A DNA stretch of 64,000 nucleotides from Platanthera guangdongensis. Taxonomy: Eukaryota; Streptophyta; Magnoliopsida; Asparagales; Orchidaceae. The stretch's first letter is position 1, and each line of letters opens with the position of its first letter. Both the position numbers and the translations under genes were made by a program. The notes beneath the pieces are model-generated. The model worked only from the letters and a program-made list of their open reading frames with translations, did no database searches and had not been told where the DNA came from. Shown piece after piece: positions 62,183-64,000 of this stretch. The stretch lies in assembly GCA_039583875.1 (NCBI GenBank), contig CM077147.1, positions 113,146,440 to 113,210,439 on the forward strand. Reading direction: 5' to 3'.

Positions 62183-64000
62183 AAAGTACCACTTGGTGGT
62201 AAATTGCCACGCGATAGTAAGGTGGAGGCTGCTTTGGGTGACAGAGCGATGTCCATTGGGCCAAGTGGAGACCGCCTCAGATACTGCACTGCAGTAGCAG
62301 ATACCACGTGGCGGTAGACTTCAGATATAAGTTGTACATGAGAATGAGTTCTAATTGTTCTCTCTTAGTTCTTGAAGTTCTTAAGAGCAAGAGTCTTGGG
62401 CTAAGCATAACAAGCTAGGTGAAGGAGATCATATGGTTAGATTTAAGAGCTGAGGTAAGATCCATGAAGGGGAGATCGAGGCTCTCCTTCCATCTGGATA
62501 GAAGACTTGGTCATGGCTCCAAAATGACTTACAAGGGTAACGACTTTCTCCTTGAACAAGTGAATTCCTCAATTTGCATAAGTGCATGGAACCCCTAATG
62601 CAAATGTGAAGGAAAGGGTGGTTTCCAGCAGGTAAATCATTGTGATCCCCGATAAAACTTGTATATATATGCGGAATCAAAGTACAGAATATGCATACTA
62701 TGTGAAGCCCATCTAGATAGGTTAATTTGGATTGGTGTTGAATTGATTTGTGTGCCGGAGAAGACTCCAGGGATAAAATATATGGTTAAATGCGTAGAAT
62801 TTGGGGTCTGGGGATGTGCAGGATCCTGTAGTGGTACTACGTGAGATGATCTCTTGGAAAACACCCAAAAAGGTGGAAGAAGTGATTTCTGTCCTTACTA
62901 TACGATGGTAGTGCTATCGCTAGCGATAGCTTCCAGTAATATATGAGGCCTATCTCTGGGAGGCCTGGGGTCATTGTTTGAAGCTGTAAATTCAGCTAAG
63001 GTGGTCAAGAGAGCCAGCCTGAATATTGTTGTGAAGCATGTGTCTCTGAGACATGGTGCGTAGCATGAGAAGTCATGAGCTTAGAGAGCTGAGTTATTGG
63101 TCATGAGTGTCAAATTGATCATTGCAGGCTCAGGTCCTGGGGATATGTGAGCAGCAAGTGGTGCTAAGAACCTGCTGTTCCCAGCAAAAAGGCCAGTGAG
63201 CCAAACGGGCAAGGGGAAGGTGACCCGCATCTTGTCATGTGGCTTGATTGCTTCGGCTTTCGTCAATGACATAAAGATTTATGCAATGAGAAGTGTGCAA
63301 AACTATAGCCTGTGTTATATCACTCCGGGCTAGATTGTCTAAAGTAAATGGCTCTCGTTGTTGGCATAATAAGAGTCTTAAGCCCAGGGCCGGAAAGACT
63401 ATAATGCTCAAGTATACCATCAAGTCTGGGATTGGGATGGTGGTGGGAGCCGAGAAGCCTGGTACTTCGATAATGTGCCCTAAGTGTATGGGGAATGTGG
63501 CTAATCGAGCTTGCGCCTGTGGCCAATGGTGCTTAAGTGCATGCTGTTATTTACCAAAAGATATTTATGCTGCTACTTGAAGGGAAGGAGAATAGGCACC
63601 CAAAGTTAGAGGCGGTGTCGTTATAAATTGGTCAGCTAAAGCTGATCATTTCCTTGTTTGTCATCCTTATGGTGGATTGTTCCTGTGCAGGTACTAGAGA
63701 GCCGAGCAGGAAATAGTGGGTTGCAACCCATTGATGCTATGTCGGCCCTCGAATGCCAAGTGAAGGCTTTTTAGTGTTTTTCATGTGTGGTGGGCTTGAG
63801 CGCCGATGTTTGTAAACCACTCTTTTTGGGAAGAACATTTGTAAGGCCTTAAGGTCGTACCTTTTGTGTATTTTTTAATAACATTCCTATAATTTTATAT
63901 AGTGCACATTGTTGATACTTGAGTTCAATTTAAAACTTGAAGCTTCCACTAGAATGCTTTGAGTTAGGATTCGTTTAGTCTTTTGATATTAACATGTAAC
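62183..64000 (+). repeat. 3' LTR of Tekay-3, second part
   Basis: Continues the LTR broken at 26235: AAGTACCAC.TGGTGG matches 17107-17120, and the alignment continues to TTAACATGTAAC, which is 18886-18897 in the 5' LTR. The window ends about 80 bp before the LTR would. Open frames here are shadows. Confidence 0.85.

Larger units (their letters stand above)
16777..64000 (+). mobile_element. Tekay-3: Tekay/Del chromovirus-type gypsy, split by nested insertions and the window end
   Basis: 5' LTR 16777-18974, primer site, gag split at 20023-22065, pol (PR-RT-RH-IN), purine tract, and a 3' LTR in two parts (25899-26235 and 62183-64000). The second part resumes exactly where the first stops when both are compared with the 5' LTR near 17105, which proves that 26236-62177 is one composite insertion. 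About 85 bp of the 3' LTR should lie past the window end. The element is inactive: protease, RT and other catalytic positions are changed and there are many stops. Confidence 0.85.

Noticed and set aside
62183..64000. Separate element at the right end
   Set aside because: Aligns with the Tekay-3 5' LTR from 17107 onward and continues exactly the part cut at 26235, so it is the second half of the same 3' LTR.

Overview
This window is plant nuclear DNA, almost certainly from a flowering plant. It is a pile of nested LTR retrotransposons, and I see no intact host gene. The evidence is the set of families present: SIRE/Maximus-type Ty1-copia, other Ty1-copia, Tekay/Del and CRM-like chromoviruses, and Athila Ty3-gypsy. 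There is also a Cassandra-like 5S-derived terminal repeat, primer-binding sites matching initiator-Met and Asp tRNAs, and long LTRs ending TG...CA. The species cannot be named from the sequence. Almost every reading frame is broken by stops or frameshifts; the longest open frame (546 codons) is Athila gag-protease.

Left part (1-16776), a patchwork of old pieces. 1-4390 is the 3' end of a SIRE-type element, SIRE-A1 (+): a coiled-coil env-position ORF, polypurine tract and 1.68 kb LTR. It sits inside a Tekay-type LTR on the minus strand (4391-6294). Next come three copies of a Cassandra-like LTR carrying the 3' half of 5S rRNA (6617-7344), two of them forming a near-perfect inverted repeat. 7345-11373 is mostly unassigned and holds one short Copia-type LTR with primer site (minus, 10438-10603). 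A truncated SIRE-A LTR (minus, 11374-12808), a Tekay LTR/gag scrap (12809-13524) and SIRE-A2 (13525-16776) follow.

Right part (16777-64000), a hierarchical nest. Tekay-3 (+, 16777 to beyond the window end) is inserted in the SIRE-A2 LTR. Its gag is split by a SIRE-related solo LTR (minus, 20023-22065). Its 3' LTR is split at 26235/62178 by Copia-1 (minus, 26236-62177). Copia-1 is interrupted twice: by SIRE-B (minus, 28467-41588, complete, with gag-PR-IN-RT-RH plus an env-position ORF) and by a CRM-like chromovirus (+, 43303-61504). The chromovirus integrase is split by Athila-1 (+, 47880-59075). The deepest chain is SIRE-A2 > Tekay-3 > Copia-1 > CRM-like > Athila-1. Four junction pairs have recognisable 5-bp target duplications, each with one or two mismatches: GAGAC/GAGAT, GCGAC/GCGGC, AGGTC/AGGTA and GAGGT/GAGAC.

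The least explained feature is that most of the long LTRs carry an array of short dyad-symmetric motifs just upstream of the presumed TATA box. The motif differs by family (TGTGTCGACAC; TTCGTCGA...TCGACGAA; GCGTTGAGTGA/TCACTCAACGC; GACACGCCCGTGTCAC). Two of the motifs are shared between unrelated lineages, and one also occurs inside SIRE-B at the gag/protease and RNase H/env junctions.
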